Below are positions 7,561 to 16,362 of a DNA stretch of 32,558 bases, in pieces. A model generated the notes under the pieces. It made no database searches, was not told the origin of the DNA, and saw only the letters and a list, made by a program, of their open reading frames with translations. The stretch comes from Australimonas brisbanensis (GTDB lineage Bacteria; Chloroflexota; Dehalococcoidia; Lucifugimonadales; Australimonadaceae), in assembly GCA_038147155.1 (NCBI GenBank), contig JAYQTA010000014.1, positions 1 through 32,558 of the forward strand. Reading direction: 5' to 3'. The stretch's first letter is position 1. Each line of letters begins with the position of its first letter. A program made the translations under genes and the position numbers.

Positions 7561-8547
7561 TTAGCCCAGCAACTTGCGAAGCTGCTCCGTGAAGGCCGGG
7601 AGCACGTTGCGCCAGTCCCCGGTCACGCCGAAGCGCGCCTGCTTGAAGATGTTGGCGCCCGCGTCCTTGTTGATGGCCACGATGGCCTTGGCGTTGGAGC
7701 AGCCAGCCATGTGCTGGCTCGCCCCGGAGATGCCGATGGCGATGTACACCTCCGGCGTCACCGTGCGGCCCGTGAGGCCCACCTGGTGAGAGGAGGGGAT
7801 CCACCCCGCATCGCACGCGGCGCGGGAGGCGCCCACTGCCCCGTCCAGCAGCCCCGCCAGGGCCTCCAGCTGGGCGAAGGGCTCCGGCCCCGCGAGGCCC
7901 CGCCCGCCGGAGACCACCACGCGGGCATCTTCCAGCCGCACACCCTCGGCCTTCGCCTCGACCCGCTCCACGGAGCGCACGCGCACCGTCTCGGCGCTCA
8001 GCCCCGCGTCCACCGCCTCCACGCTGCCGGTGCGGGCAGCGTCTGCTGGCAGGGCGTCCACGCTCTTGGGGCGCAGGCTCGCCATGGCGGGTGTGCCCAG
8101 GCAGGCCAAGGTGGCCTCGGCGTTGCCGCCGTAGACGGGCCGGGTCGCCAGCAATCGCCCCTGTTCGTCCAGCGAGACGGCGGAGCAGTCGGCGGCAAGG
8201 GCCGTGCCCAGCCGGAAGGCGAGGCGCGGGAGCACGTCGCGTCCGGACAGGGTGCGCGCGCCCAGCACGCAGGCGGGGCCAACGTGCTTCACCACGGCCT
8301 CGGCGGCGGCGACCAGCGCGTCGGGCGCACCGGAGGCCAGCACCTCGTGCTCCACGGTGTAGACGGCATCGGCTCCGTGGGCGATGGCCGTCGTGGCGGC
8401 GGCGCTCGCCCCGCCGGGCCCGCCCGCCAGCGCCACGCTCACCGGCCCCGCGCTGAGCGCACGGGCGGCGGCGATGGCCTCCAGGGTGGCCTGCGCGGGG
8501 GCGTCCCCCGCCAGCTCTCCGATCACGAGCACGCCGTTACCAGCCAA
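7561..8547 (-). CDS. etfA: Electron transfer flavoprotein, alpha subunit
   Basis: A 328-residue ETF alpha subunit (FixB family). With EtfB it forms a soluble FAD-containing heterodimer that carries electrons between acyl-CoA or similar dehydrogenases and the quinone pool. The N-terminal alpha/beta domain (1-190) is followed by the FAD domain: GGRGLAGPEPF, PSSHQVGLTGRTVTPEVYIAIGISG (written here in part), GASQHMAGC and AIVAINKDAGANIF, the classic ETF alpha signature, ending in GVTGDW. The start codon is TTG (8545-8547), supported by AGGAGG five bases upstream; that site overlaps the stop of etfB, implying coupling. No ETF:quinone oxidoreductase or acyl-CoA dehydrogenase is in the window, so the redox partners are unknown. 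Confidence 0.95.
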   Translation of the reverse strand: MAGNGVLVIGELAGDAPAQATLEAIAAARALSAGPVSVALAGGPGGASAAATTAIAHGADAVYTVEHEVLASGAPDALVAAAEAVVKHVGPACVLGARTLSGRDVLPRLAFRLGTALAADCSAVSLDEQGRLLATRPVYGGNAEATLACLGTPAMASLRPKSVDALPADAARTGSVEAVDAGLSAETVRVRSVERVEAKAEGVRLEDARVVVSGGRGLAGPEPFAQLEALAGLLDGAVGASRAACDAGWIPSSHQVGLTGRTVTPEVYIAIGISGASQHMAGCSNAKAIVAINKDAGANIFKQARFGVTGDWRNVLPAFTEQLRKLLG

Positions 8548-8556
8548 GCGGGCCTC

Positions 8557-9351
8557 CTAGAGCAGACGGGCCTCGCGCAGGCGCAGCGCAAGCTTGCGCC
8601 CCGCGTCGGCCTCGTCCTCACCGGTGATCATCTCGGTCTGCACGGAGCGGTCGGGCTTGATGAGCGAGACCAACTCCAGCCGGGGCGCCAGAGCCGCGGC
8701 GTCCAGCCCCAGGTCGGCGGCGCTCCACGTCTCCGGCTGCACGCGCCGGGAGGCCATGATGCCCCGCATGTTGGGGTAGCGGGCCTGGCCCAGTTCACTG
8801 GACACCGTGACTACCGCGGGGAGGGCGGCTTCGACCACCTCGTGCCCCTCGGGGAGCACCCGCTCCACGCGCAGGCTCTGGCCGTCCACGCTCACGCCCT
8901 TGGCGATGGTGGCCACCGGCCAGCCCAGCGTCTCGGCCAGCCCCAGCGGCACCTGGGCGTTGTCCCAGTCGGACGCCTGGCGTCCGCACAGCACCAGACT
9001 CACGTCGCCCAGCCTGCGGATCGCCGCGGCCAGCACCGTGACCGCCAGGGACGGGTCGATGGAATTGGCGAACAGCGGATCCTGCAGCAGCACCAGGGCA
9101 TCGGCCCCCATAGCTAGGGGCTTCTTCACCACGTCCAGGGTAAACTCGGTGCCCATGGAGAGCACCGTGACCCGGGCGTCGCCCACCGCCTCCTTCACGC
9201 GCAGCGCAGCCTCCACCGCTTGCTCGTCGTACCCGTTGACCACGGGCGGCTGCTGGGGCGGGGTGACGCGGTTGGAAGCGATCTGGAACGCGGAGAGCGG
9301 GGTCTCGGGGTCGATGACCTGCTTGGCCGTTACCACGATGTGAAGGGTCAT
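8557..9351 (-). CDS. etfB: Electron transfer flavoprotein, beta subunit
   Basis: A 264-residue ETF beta subunit (FixA family), the partner of the downstream EtfA. It shows IVVTAKQVIDPE at the start, NGYDEQAVEAALRVKE, VLSMG, and the nucleotide-binding segment CGRQASDWDNAQVP, followed by LGWPVATIAKG and LPAVVTVSSELGQARYPNMRGIM, shown here in pieces of the standard family pattern. In ordinary ETFs this subunit holds AMP; the bifurcating type instead holds a second FAD, and I cannot settle which applies. The ATG at 9351 has GAGG about 11 bases upstream. It heads a three-gene transcript with a promoter candidate at 9432-9461. Confidence 0.95.
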   Translation of the reverse strand: MTLHIVVTAKQVIDPETPLSAFQIASNRVTPPQQPPVVNGYDEQAVEAALRVKEAVGDARVTVLSMGTEFTLDVVKKPLAMGADALVLLQDPLFANSIDPSLAVTVLAAAIRRLGDVSLVLCGRQASDWDNAQVPLGLAETLGWPVATIAKGVSVDGQSLRVERVLPEGHEVVEAALPAVVTVSSELGQARYPNMRGIMASRRVQPETWSAADLGLDAAALAPRLELVSLIKPDRSVQTEMITGEDEADAGRKLALRLREARLL

Positions 9352-9431
9352 GCGAAGGCGGCCTCGCGGTTCCGGGATGGTGCCCGCGCCGGAGCGCTCA
9401 AGAGGCTCCCCGTAGGGGAGGGCACGGATCG

Positions 9432-9461
9432 ATCTTAGCAGGGAGGCAGGCGTGCTCGCAA
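9432..9461 (-). promoter_or_regulatory. Candidate promoter of etfB-etfA
   Basis: On the minus strand TTGCGA (9456-9461) and TAAGAT (9432-9437) are 18 bases apart, with TGC just before the -10 box (extended -10 like). Transcription would begin about 75 bases ahead of the etfB start. The match is by eye only. Confidence 0.45.
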
Positions 9462-9509
9462 GGCCGGAAATTCGGCCTGCAGCAGTCTACGGCCTTGTGG
9501 AAAGGCTCT

Positions 9510-9537
9510 CAGACAGGTCGGTGCGGAGTGCTACAAT
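9510..9537 (+). promoter_or_regulatory. Candidate promoter of sbcC
   Basis: CAGACA (9510-9515) and TACAAT (9532-9537) are 16 bases apart, the best sigma70-like pair in this divergent intergenic region. The start point would lie near 9544, giving a leader of about 20 bases that contains the GGAG site of the GTG start at 9565. Confidence 0.5.
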
Positions 9538-9564
9538 CGCTCCATCCGGCCCCCCGGAGTTCCC

Positions 9565-12147
9565 GTGCTTCCCGTCTCGCTCAGCCTGCGCAACTTCCTC
9601 TCCTACCGCGACGGCGCACCCACGCTGCTGCTGGACGATGTCCATGTGGCGTGCCTGACCGGCGCCAACGGGCACGGCAAGTCGGCGCTGCTGGACGCCA
9701 TCACCTGGGCGCTGTGGGGCCGCGCGCGCAGCCAGCGCCAGGAACAACTCCTCCACCACGGACAGGAGGAGATGAGCGTGGAGCTGGTGTTCGACGCGCG
9801 GGGGGAGCGTTACCGCGCCCAGCGCCGGTACTCGCGCGCCCGGCGCACCCCGGCATCGTCCCTGGAGCTGGCCATCGAGGCGGGGTCAGGGAACTGGCGG
9901 CCCATCACGGGCGACACCATCTCCGCCACCCAGGCCCTGCTGGACCGCATCCTGGGCATGGACTACGAGACGTTCATCAACTCCGCCTTCCTGGTGCAGG
10001 GGCGTGCCGACGCCTTCACCATGGCCACGCCCTCGGCGCGCAAGGAGGTGCTCTCCCGCGTGCTGGACCTGGGTCTGTACGAGCGGCTGGAGGAGCGCGC
10101 CAAGACCCATGCCCGCGCCGCCCAGGCACGGCTGGAGGCGGTGGTGGGCACGATGGAGCGCTTGCGCGAGCGCGCCGGTGCCGCCGAGGGCATCGGCGCC
10201 GACCTGGCCGCCCTGGAGCAGCAGGTGTCCAGCGCAACCGCTGAGGCGAACGCTGCCACGGCGCGAGCAGCGCTGCTCTCCGCCCAGGTGCGAGCGTTGG
10301 CCGGTCGCCGGGAGGAGGCGGAGCGCCTGGGTGCGCAGGCCCAGCGCCTGACGGCCCGGCGGGCCGAGGACGAGACGCAGGCCACGGCCCTGCGCGCGCG
10401 CTTAGAGCGCTGGAACGGGGTGCGCGAGCGTGCGGAGGAGATCGGCCGGGGCATGGCCTCCCTGGCCGACGCCCGCGCGGCCCTGCAGGCCGTGGCCGCC
10501 GCCGCCGCGCAGTCGCTTGCCCTGGAGCGTGAGCTTGCCCCCCTGGAGCGCGCGGTGGCCACCCAGCGGGGGGCGCTGGAGCGCGAGGCCGAGGAGCAGC
10601 GCCACCGTATCGAGCGCGAACTTGCCCCACGCGCCGAGTCGCTACCCGCCCTGGAGGGGCGGCTGGGGGAGTTGGCCGCCGCCCTGGAGGCGCTGGTCGT
10701 GGGTGAGCAGGAGGCCGAGGCGCTGGCTGCCGAGGCGCAGGCCGCCAGTGCGGAGGCTGCGCGCATCGGTGCCGGCCTGGTGGCGCTGCGTGAGGAAGGC
10801 CAGCGCACCCGGGAGAAGGTGGCGCTGCTGGAGGGTGCGCCGGAGGGCGCGGTATGCCCGCTGTGCGGGTCGGCCCTGGGCCCCGAGCAGCACGCGCACA
10901 CGGTTGCCACCTACCAGGCGGAATTGGACGCCCAGCGCGAGCGGTACAAGAGTCATGCTGCGGAGGCCAAGCGCCTGGAGGCGCACGCCGATGATGCCGC
11001 GAAGCGCGCCGAGGCCGCGCGCCGGGCCGTCGCCGACGAGCGCCGCGCCCTGGAGACCCAGCGGGTGCGGGCTGAGGGTGAGCGTGAACGCGCCCAGGAG
11101 GCGGCCCGTTCCCTGGAGGAGGCGCGGCGCGTCCTGGCCGAGACGGAGCACACCATCAGCACGCGCTCTTACGCCGCGTCAGAGCGTGAGCGCATCGCCC
11201 AACTGCGGACTCAGATGAAGGCGGTGACCTACGAGCCCATGGCCGCGCGCGCCGCCGAGGGGCGCGTGGCGGCGCTGGAGCCGTGGGAGCACGACGCACG
11301 CCTCCTGGCCGACGCGCAGGAACGGGCGCCGGAGGACGAGGAGGCGCTGGCGCGCCTCGCCGCGCGCCTGGAGGCGGATGCCGCCGAGGCGCAGGCGCTG
11401 GAGGCTCAACGCAACGTCATCACCGCCGAGCTGGAGGGACTGCCCGCTCAGGAGGCCGCAGCGCGAGATGCCGAGGCGGCCGCCGCCCAGGCGGGGGCCC
11501 AGCGCGATGCGCTCCGCACCCAGGCGGGGGCGCTGACCCAGCGGCTGGAGGAAGCGCGCGCGGCTGGCGAGGAACTGGCGGCGCAGGAGGCGGCGCACCG
11601 GGCGGTGACGCGCGAGGCGTCGGCCTACGGGGAACTGGCCACGGCCTTCGGGCGCGGCGGGGTGCAGGCGCTGCTGATCGAGGCGGCGCTGCCGCGCCTC
11701 GAGGACGAGGCCAACAGCCTGCTGCACCGCATGACCGACGGGCGCATGTCGCTACGTCTGGAGACCCAACGCGTCCGCAAGGGCGGGCGCTCCGCCGGTG
11801 AGATGGCCGAGACGCTGGAGCTGGTGATCGCCGACGAACTGGGCACGCGCCCCTACGAGCTGTTCAGCGGCGGCGAGCGCTTCCGGGTGGACCTGGCGCT
11901 GCGCATCGCCCTGTCCGAACTGCTGGCCTGGCGCGTGGGCGCCGCGCTGCCCACCCTGTTCATCGACGAGGGGTTCGGCACCCAGGACGCCCAGGGGCGC
12001 GAGCGCATCCTGGAGGTGGTGCAGGCCATCGAAGACCGCTTCCAGCGCATCCTGGTCATCACGCACATGGACGAGCTCAAAGAGGCATTCCCCGTGCGCA
12101 TCGAGGTGACGCGCACCCCCAACGGCTCCACGTTCTCCCTCTCGTGA
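9565..12147 (+). CDS. sbcC: SbcC/Rad50-like DNA repair ATPase
   Basis: An 860-residue SMC-type ATPase. In known complexes SbcC pairs with the nuclease SbcD (Mre11) to process double-strand ends and hairpins. The N-terminal ATPase lobe has Walker A GANGHGKS (33-40) and the Q-loop region FLVQGRADAF. Two long Ala/Glu/Arg-rich coiled-coil arms flank a zinc hook, CPLC (431-434). The C-terminal lobe has the ABC signature SGGER (768-772) and Walker B LFIDEGFG with Asp801 and Glu802, followed by a His switch (VITHMDE). All catalytic motifs are intact. The GTG start has GGAG six bases upstream. No sbcD gene flanks it: etfB lies divergently upstream and a broken ald downstream, so the nuclease partner must be elsewhere. 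The arms are short compared with E. coli SbcC (about 1050 residues). Confidence 0.9.
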   Translation: MLPVSLSLRNFLSYRDGAPTLLLDDVHVACLTGANGHGKSALLDAITWALWGRARSQRQEQLLHHGQEEMSVELVFDARGERYRAQRRYSRARRTPASSLELAIEAGSGNWRPITGDTISATQALLDRILGMDYETFINSAFLVQGRADAFTMATPSARKEVLSRVLDLGLYERLEERAKTHARAAQARLEAVVGTMERLRERAGAAEGIGADLAALEQQVSSATAEANAATARAALLSAQVRALAGRREEAERLGAQAQRLTARRAEDETQATALRARLERWNGVRERAEEIGRGMASLADARAALQAVAAAAAQSLALERELAPLERAVATQRGALEREAEEQRHRIERELAPRAESLPALEGRLGELAAALEALVVGEQEAEALAAEAQAASAEAARIGAGLVALREEGQRTREKVALLEGAPEGAVCPLCGSALGPEQHAHTVATYQAELDAQRERYKSHAAEAKRLEAHADDAAKRAEAARRAVADERRALETQRVRAEGERERAQEAARSLEEARRVLAETEHTISTRSYAASERERIAQLRTQMKAVTYEPMAARAAEGRVAALEPWEHDARLLADAQERAPEDEEALARLAARLEADAAEAQALEAQRNVITAELEGLPAQEAAARDAEAAAAQAGAQRDALRTQAGALTQRLEEARAAGEELAAQEAAHRAVTREASAYGELATAFGRGGVQALLIEAALPRLEDEANSLLHRMTDGRMSLRLETQRVRKGGRSAGEMAETLELVIADELGTRPYELFSGGERFRVDLALRIALSELLAWRVGAALPTLFIDEGFGTQDAQGRERILEVVQAIEDRFQRILVITHMDELKEAFPVRIEVTRTPNGSTFSLS

Positions 12148-12189
12148 CAGGCTGACGACGGCCCGGTTGGCTGTGGCAAGGAGGCGGCG

Positions 12190-12747
12190 ATGCTCATCGG
12201 CGTTCCCCAGGAGACCAAGGACAACGAGTACCGGGTGGCCCTCACCCCGGAGGGCGCGGGCGCGCTGGTGGAGGACGGGCACACCGTGCGTGTGCAGCGC
12301 GGCGCGGGCACCGGCTCCGGCTTCGGCCCTGGTGGTGGGCACCGTGCTGGTGCCCGGCGCTTCCGCACCGCGCGTGGTCACGCGGGCCATGGTCGCCTCC
12401 ATGCGTCCCGGCTCGGTGATTGTGGACGTGTCGGTGGACCAGGGAGGGTGCGTGGAGACCACGCGACCCACCTCCCACTCGCACCCCGTGTACGTGGAGG
12501 AGGGCGTCACCCACTACGCCGTCACCAACATGCCCGGCGCGGTGCCGCACACCTCCACCATCGCCCTCACCAACGCCACGCTCCCCTACGCGCGGTCCCT
12601 GGCCCGGTGGGGTACCCTGGAGGCCGCGCGGCGCGATCCGGCGCTGGCGCTGGGCATCAACCCCACGCCGGGCGCATCGTCCACGCGGGCGTCGCCGAGG
12701 CGCTGGGGGTCGAGGCGTTGCCGCTGGCGGACGTGCTTAAGTCTTAG
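12190..12747 (+). pseudogene. ald: Alanine dehydrogenase remnant, internally deleted
   Basis: Alanine dehydrogenase (about 370 residues) interconverts L-alanine and pyruvate with NAD. Here only the ends remain. Residues 1-40 (MLIGVPQETKDNEYRVALTP, then ...RGAGTGSGF) match the N-terminus. Near 12328 the sequence jumps, in another frame, to the late part of the enzyme: ALVVGTVLVPGASAP, MRPGSVIVDVSVDQGGC, VTNMPGAVPHTST and LTNATLPYA. Near 12660 the frame returns to the first one for the tail (GRIVHAGVAEALG...ADVLKS). About 190 central codons are gone, including the Lys and His active-site residues and the start of the Rossmann fold; the late Asp (in VDQGG) survives. The AGGAGG site before the ATG is intact, so decay looks recent. 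The two frame changes might be sequencing errors; the deletion is harder to explain that way. Confidence 0.85.
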
Positions 12748-12764
12748 CTCTTGTAGGAGTCGCC

Positions 12765-13427
12765 ATGCCTGAACGGGAGGACCAGGAACTGCGGGCGCTG
12801 CGCCGTCAGCGTGAGCGTTACGTGGTGCGCTTCAACGAACCCTTCTGGGCGTGGTTCGACGCCACGGTGCTGCCCACACTGGCCCCGGACGCGCGCATCA
12901 CCGACGTGGGGTGCGGGCCCGGCATGTACCTGGCGGACATGAGCGCCCGCCTGCCCGATGCGCGCCTCACGGGCGTGGACGCCAACCCGCACATGCTGGA
13001 GAACGCGCGGGGCCTGACCTACGCGGGCGCACCGCCCGCCCTGCACCTGCACGATGCCACCGTGGACCTGGCACCCGTGGCGGACGCCAGCGTGGACCTG
13101 CTCACCATGAGCGCCGTGCTGCACACCTTCGAGGACCCGTGGCGCTTCCTGGCCGAGGCCAAACGCGTGCTGGCGCCCGGGGAGCGCTTCCTGCTCTACG
13201 ACTGGGTGCGCGTGCCCATGGCCGACTACATCGCCCAGCGCATGACCGAGCCCGGCGAACCCGAGCCGCAGCGCTACCAGCGGGCGCTGGAGCTGTTCAG
13301 CACCCACAACAAGTACACCCACACCGACTGGGACCACGTGCTTGCCAAGGGTGGCTTCAGCGTGGTGGCCGAGTGCCTGCCCACGCCCCATCAGCGGGCC
13401 CGCTGCCTGCTGCTGAAGGTGGCCTAG
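12765..13427 (+). CDS. Class I SAM-dependent methyltransferase
   Basis: A 220-residue methyltransferase (type 11-like Rossmann fold). SAM-binding motif I is DVGCGPG (about 47-53), the acidic residue after the second strand is in GVDANPHML, and post-motifs LLTMSAVLHTFEDPW and LAPGERFLLYDW follow. The C-terminal half (EPQRYQRALELFSTHNKYTHTD, shown in part) probably shapes the acceptor site. The acceptor is not predictable from sequence. The ATG has GGAG nine bases upstream and lies 17 bases after the ald remnant, so it may once have been co-transcribed with ald. Its stop TAG (13425-13427) overlaps the leuS stop on the other strand within one CTAG. Confidence 0.85.
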   Translation: MPEREDQELRALRRQRERYVVRFNEPFWAWFDATVLPTLAPDARITDVGCGPGMYLADMSARLPDARLTGVDANPHMLENARGLTYAGAPPALHLHDATVDLAPVADASVDLLTMSAVLHTFEDPWRFLAEAKRVLAPGERFLLYDWVRVPMADYIAQRMTEPGEPEPQRYQRALELFSTHNKYTHTDWDHVLAKGGFSVVAECLPTPHQRARCLLLKVA

Positions 13428-15904
13428 CTCTTCACCACGATGCTGAGCAGGGTGCGCGACGGGACGTATACGACCTTGGCGATGTCCTTGCCGTCGGTGT
13501 AGGGGCGCACGCGCTCGGAGGCGAGGGCCGCCTCGCGGGCGGCCTCCTCGCTCACGTCGGCGGGCACGCTGATGCGATCGCGCACCTTCCCGTTCACCTG
13601 CACCACCAGGGTGAGTTCGTCCTCGGCGGCCAGCCCCTCGTCCCAGGAGGGCAGCGCCTGGGCGTGGACGGAGCCGTGGTGGCCCGTGCGCTCCCACAGC
13701 TCGTCGGCCAGGTGCGGGGCCATGGGCGCTAGCAGCAGCAGCAGGTGTTCGATGGCCTCGTTCCACGCGGACTTCGAGACTTCCCCGGCCTCGGCGGCGG
13801 GGCCCATCACGTTGGTCAGCTCCATCAGCGCGGCGATGGAGGTGTTGAACTTGAACCGCTCCAGGTCGGTGATGACCCGGCGTGTGGCCTGGTGGGTGGC
13901 GCGGCGCAGCGCCCTGTCCCCCGGCGCATCGCTCGCGGGCATGTCGTCCGTCTCACGCGCCACCAGGTCGTGGAAGCGGTTCACCCAGCGGGCCACGCCG
14001 TTGATGCCTGCGTCCGACCAGTCTCCGCCCCCGTCCCACGGGCCCATGAACATCAGGTAGAGGCGCACGGCGTCCGCGCCCAGCACGGAGACGTACTCGT
14101 CCGGGGCGATGACGTTCCCGCGCGATTTGGACATCTTGGTGTGGCCGGAGAGCACGGTGCCCTGGTTGAAGAGGCGCAGGAACGGCTCACCGAAGTCGAT
14201 GAGCCCCAGGTCGCGGATCACCTTGGTGAAGAAGCGCGCGTACAGCAGGTGCATGGTCGCGTGCTCGGCACCACCGGTGTACTGGTCCACGGGGCACCAG
14301 CCCGCCGCCGCGTCGCGGTCGAAGGGCGCGGAGTCCAGGTGCGGGCTGGGGTAGCGCAGGAAGTACCAGGACGAGTCCACGAAGGTGTCCATGGTGTCGG
14401 TCTCGCGCTGGGCCGCCCCGCCGCAGTTGGGGCAACTGGTGTGCAGGAACCCGGCGTGCTGGCGCAGGGGCGATTCGCCCGTGGGCTTGAATTCGGCGTC
14501 CTCCGGCAGCACCACGGGGAGCTGGTCATCGGGCACGGGTACGGCCCCGCACTGCGGGCAGTAGACGATGGGGATGGGGGTGCCCCAGTAGCGCTGGCGG
14601 GAGACCAGCCAGTCGCGCATACGGTAGGAGATTGTCCGCCTGCCCCAGCCCTCGGCCTCGATGTGCTCCGCGATAGCGGAATAGCCCTCGGCGTTGGGCA
14701 GCCCGTCGAAGCGCCCGGAATGCACCTGCGTGCCCTCGTTCTTGGCGACATAGGCCGCCTCCAGGGGTTTGCCGTCCCAGCCGGGCGGGGCCACCACCAC
14801 GCGGATGTCCAGCCCGTAGCGGCCCGCGAAGGCGAAGTCGCGCTCATCGTGGGCGGGCACGCCCATCACTGCGCCGGTGCCGTAGGTGGCCAGCACGTAG
14901 TCAGCCGTCCAGATGGGCACGCGCTCCCCGTTCAGCCGGTTGATGGCATACGCCCCCGTGAACACGCCCGTCTTCTCCCGCTCGGTGGAGAGGCGCTCAA
15001 TCTCCGATGCCTCCCGCGAGCGGGCGACGTACGCCTCCACCGACGCCCGGTGTTCCGGCGTCGTCACCTGGGCCACCAGCGGGTGCTCCGGCGCCAGAAC
15101 CACGAAGGTCACGCCGAACACCGTGTCGATGCGGGTGGTGAAGGCGCGTATCTCCTTCTGGGAGGCGTTCAGGTGGGCGATGTCGAAGGAGATCTCCACG
15201 CCCTCGGAGCGCCCTATCCAGTTGGTCTGCATCGCCTTGATGCGCTCCGGCCACTCGATAACGCCGGAGAAGTCCAGCAGCTCATCGGCGTAGTCAGTGA
15301 TGCGCAGGAACCACTGCTCCATCTCCCGGCGCACCACCACATCGTCCGAGCGCTCGCAGCGCCCGTCCACCACCTGCTCGTTGGCCAGCACCGTCTGGCA
15401 GGTGGGGCACCAGTTCACCGGGGCCGAGGCACGGTACGCGAGGCCCTTCTCGTACATGCGCAGGAAGAACCACTGGTTCCACCGGTAGTACTCCGGGAGG
15501 CAGGTGACCACCTCCCGGTCCCAGTCGTACACGGGGCCCATGGAGCGCAGCTGGCCGCGCATGCGCCTGATGTTGTCCATGGTCCAGGTGTTGGGGTGGA
15601 TGCCGCGCTTGATGGCCGCGTTCTCGGCGGGCAGGCCGAATGCGTCGAACCCCATGGGGTGCAGCACGTTGTACCCGCGCATGCTCATGAAGCGGGCGTG
15701 GGCATCCGAGGGGGCCATGGCGTACCAGTGGCCGATGTGCAGGTCGCCGGAGGGGTAGGGGTACATGGTCAGCGCGAACCAGCGCGGGCGCGGGTCATCG
15801 TCGCTGACGTGGTGCAGCCCCTGGGCGGCCCAGCGCTCCTGCCATTTGCGGTCCAGCTCTGCGGGGTCGTAGCGCAGCGCCACCAGGTTCTTCTTGCTGA
15901 CCAT
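13424..15904 (-). CDS. leuS: Leucyl-tRNA synthetase
   Basis: An 826-residue class I aminoacyl-tRNA synthetase of bacterial type, charging tRNA-Leu. HIGH is at 56-59 (GDLHIGHWYAM) and KMSKS at 590-594 (SGHTKMSKSRGN). The CP1 editing domain between them shows the Thr-rich loop FTTRIDTVFG and the GVPAHDERDF motif, so proofreading of mischarged tRNA should be intact. A zinc-ribbon-like CPTC segment follows APVNW, and CPQCG and CPNCG pairs occur in the middle; the C-terminal anticodon and tail domains are present (VVQVNGKVR). The reading frame runs on to 16561, but MVSKKN at 15904 has GGAGAG just upstream and is the normal N-terminus. A candidate promoter at 15936-15964 gives a leader too short for a T-box. 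Confidence 0.97.
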   Translation of the reverse strand: MVSKKNLVALRYDPAELDRKWQERWAAQGLHHVSDDDPRPRWFALTMYPYPSGDLHIGHWYAMAPSDAHARFMSMRGYNVLHPMGFDAFGLPAENAAIKRGIHPNTWTMDNIRRMRGQLRSMGPVYDWDREVVTCLPEYYRWNQWFFLRMYEKGLAYRASAPVNWCPTCQTVLANEQVVDGRCERSDDVVVRREMEQWFLRITDYADELLDFSGVIEWPERIKAMQTNWIGRSEGVEISFDIAHLNASQKEIRAFTTRIDTVFGVTFVVLAPEHPLVAQVTTPEHRASVEAYVARSREASEIERLSTEREKTGVFTGAYAINRLNGERVPIWTADYVLATYGTGAVMGVPAHDERDFAFAGRYGLDIRVVVAPPGWDGKPLEAAYVAKNEGTQVHSGRFDGLPNAEGYSAIAEHIEAEGWGRRTISYRMRDWLVSRQRYWGTPIPIVYCPQCGAVPVPDDQLPVVLPEDAEFKPTGESPLRQHAGFLHTSCPNCGGAAQRETDTMDTFVDSSWYFLRYPSPHLDSAPFDRDAAAGWCPVDQYTGGAEHATMHLLYARFFTKVIRDLGLIDFGEPFLRLFNQGTVLSGHTKMSKSRGNVIAPDEYVSVLGADAVRLYLMFMGPWDGGGDWSDAGINGVARWVNRFHDLVARETDDMPASDAPGDRALRRATHQATRRVITDLERFKFNTSIAALMELTNVMGPAAEAGEVSKSAWNEAIEHLLLLLAPMAPHLADELWERTGHHGSVHAQALPSWDEGLAAEDELTLVVQVNGKVRDRISVPADVSEEAAREAALASERVRPYTDGKDIAKVVYVPSRTLLSIVVKS

Positions 15905-15935
15905 GCCTCTCTCCGGACGGGGGCTGTGAAGGGCA

Positions 15936-15964
15936 AGTGTAGCGTGCCGGGGGCCCGTGGGCCA
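15936..15964 (-). promoter_or_regulatory. Candidate promoter of leuS
   Basis: On the minus strand TACACT (15936-15941) lies 17 bases after a weak -35 box, TGGCCC (15959-15964), in the 86-base gap between crcB and leuS. The -10 box is convincing, the -35 is not. Confidence 0.3.
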
Positions 15965-15990
15965 GGCGGCGGCCAGCAGGCAGAGAGGCG

Positions 15991-16362
15991 CTAGAGGGCG
16001 CGTGCCCCGGCGTAACCGATGGCGGCGGCCCCCAGCCCCAGCGCCAGGGAGAGCGCCACGTTGCCCAGGGCCGCAAGGGCGTTGCCCTCCCGCAGCAGGG
16101 CCAGGGTGTCGTTGGTGATGGAGGAGAAGGTGGTGAACCCACCCAGCACGCCGATGAACAGGAACAGGCGCGCCCCCTCGCTCCAGCCCCCGCGCACACT
16201 CCCCCAGCCCGCCAGCGCGCCGATGAGCAGCGAGCCCGCCACGTTGGCCGCCAGCACGCCCCACGGGAAGCCCGCGGGGGCCAGGCGCAGCGCCACGGTG
16301 AGCACGCCGTAGCGGGCCACGGCGCCCAGCGCGCCGCCCAGGCCCACCCAGCCCGCGTCCAT
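15991..16362 (-). CDS. crcB: Fluoride channel CrcB/FluC
   Basis: A 123-residue membrane protein of the CrcB/Fluc family, which exports fluoride through a dual-topology dimer. Four hydrophobic segments cover about residues 3-25, 34-53, 65-88 and 98-118. The signature GGFTTFSS (74-81) holds the break in TM3 that binds the central sodium ion, and Asn40 in LAANVAGS is the conserved pore residue. Only one copy is present, so it should work as a homodimer. The ATG shares its A with the TGA of the HIT gene (TGATG). No fluoride riboswitch is seen; expression should follow the upstream operon. Confidence 0.93.
   Translation of the reverse strand: MDAGWVGLGGALGAVARYGVLTVALRLAPAGFPWGVLAANVAGSLLIGALAGWGSVRGGWSEGARLFLFIGVLGGFTTFSSITNDTLALLREGNALAALGNVALSLALGLGAAAIGYAGARAL

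Noticed and set aside
7561..9351. ETF as a nitrogen-fixation (fixAB) or bifurcating system
   Set aside because: No fixC, fixX, nif genes or partner dehydrogenase are in the window, so a specific ETF role cannot be supported.
15905..15990. T-box leader for leuS
   Set aside because: The gap is only 86 bases, the -10 box sits about 32 bases from the start codon, and no T-box sequence is present.
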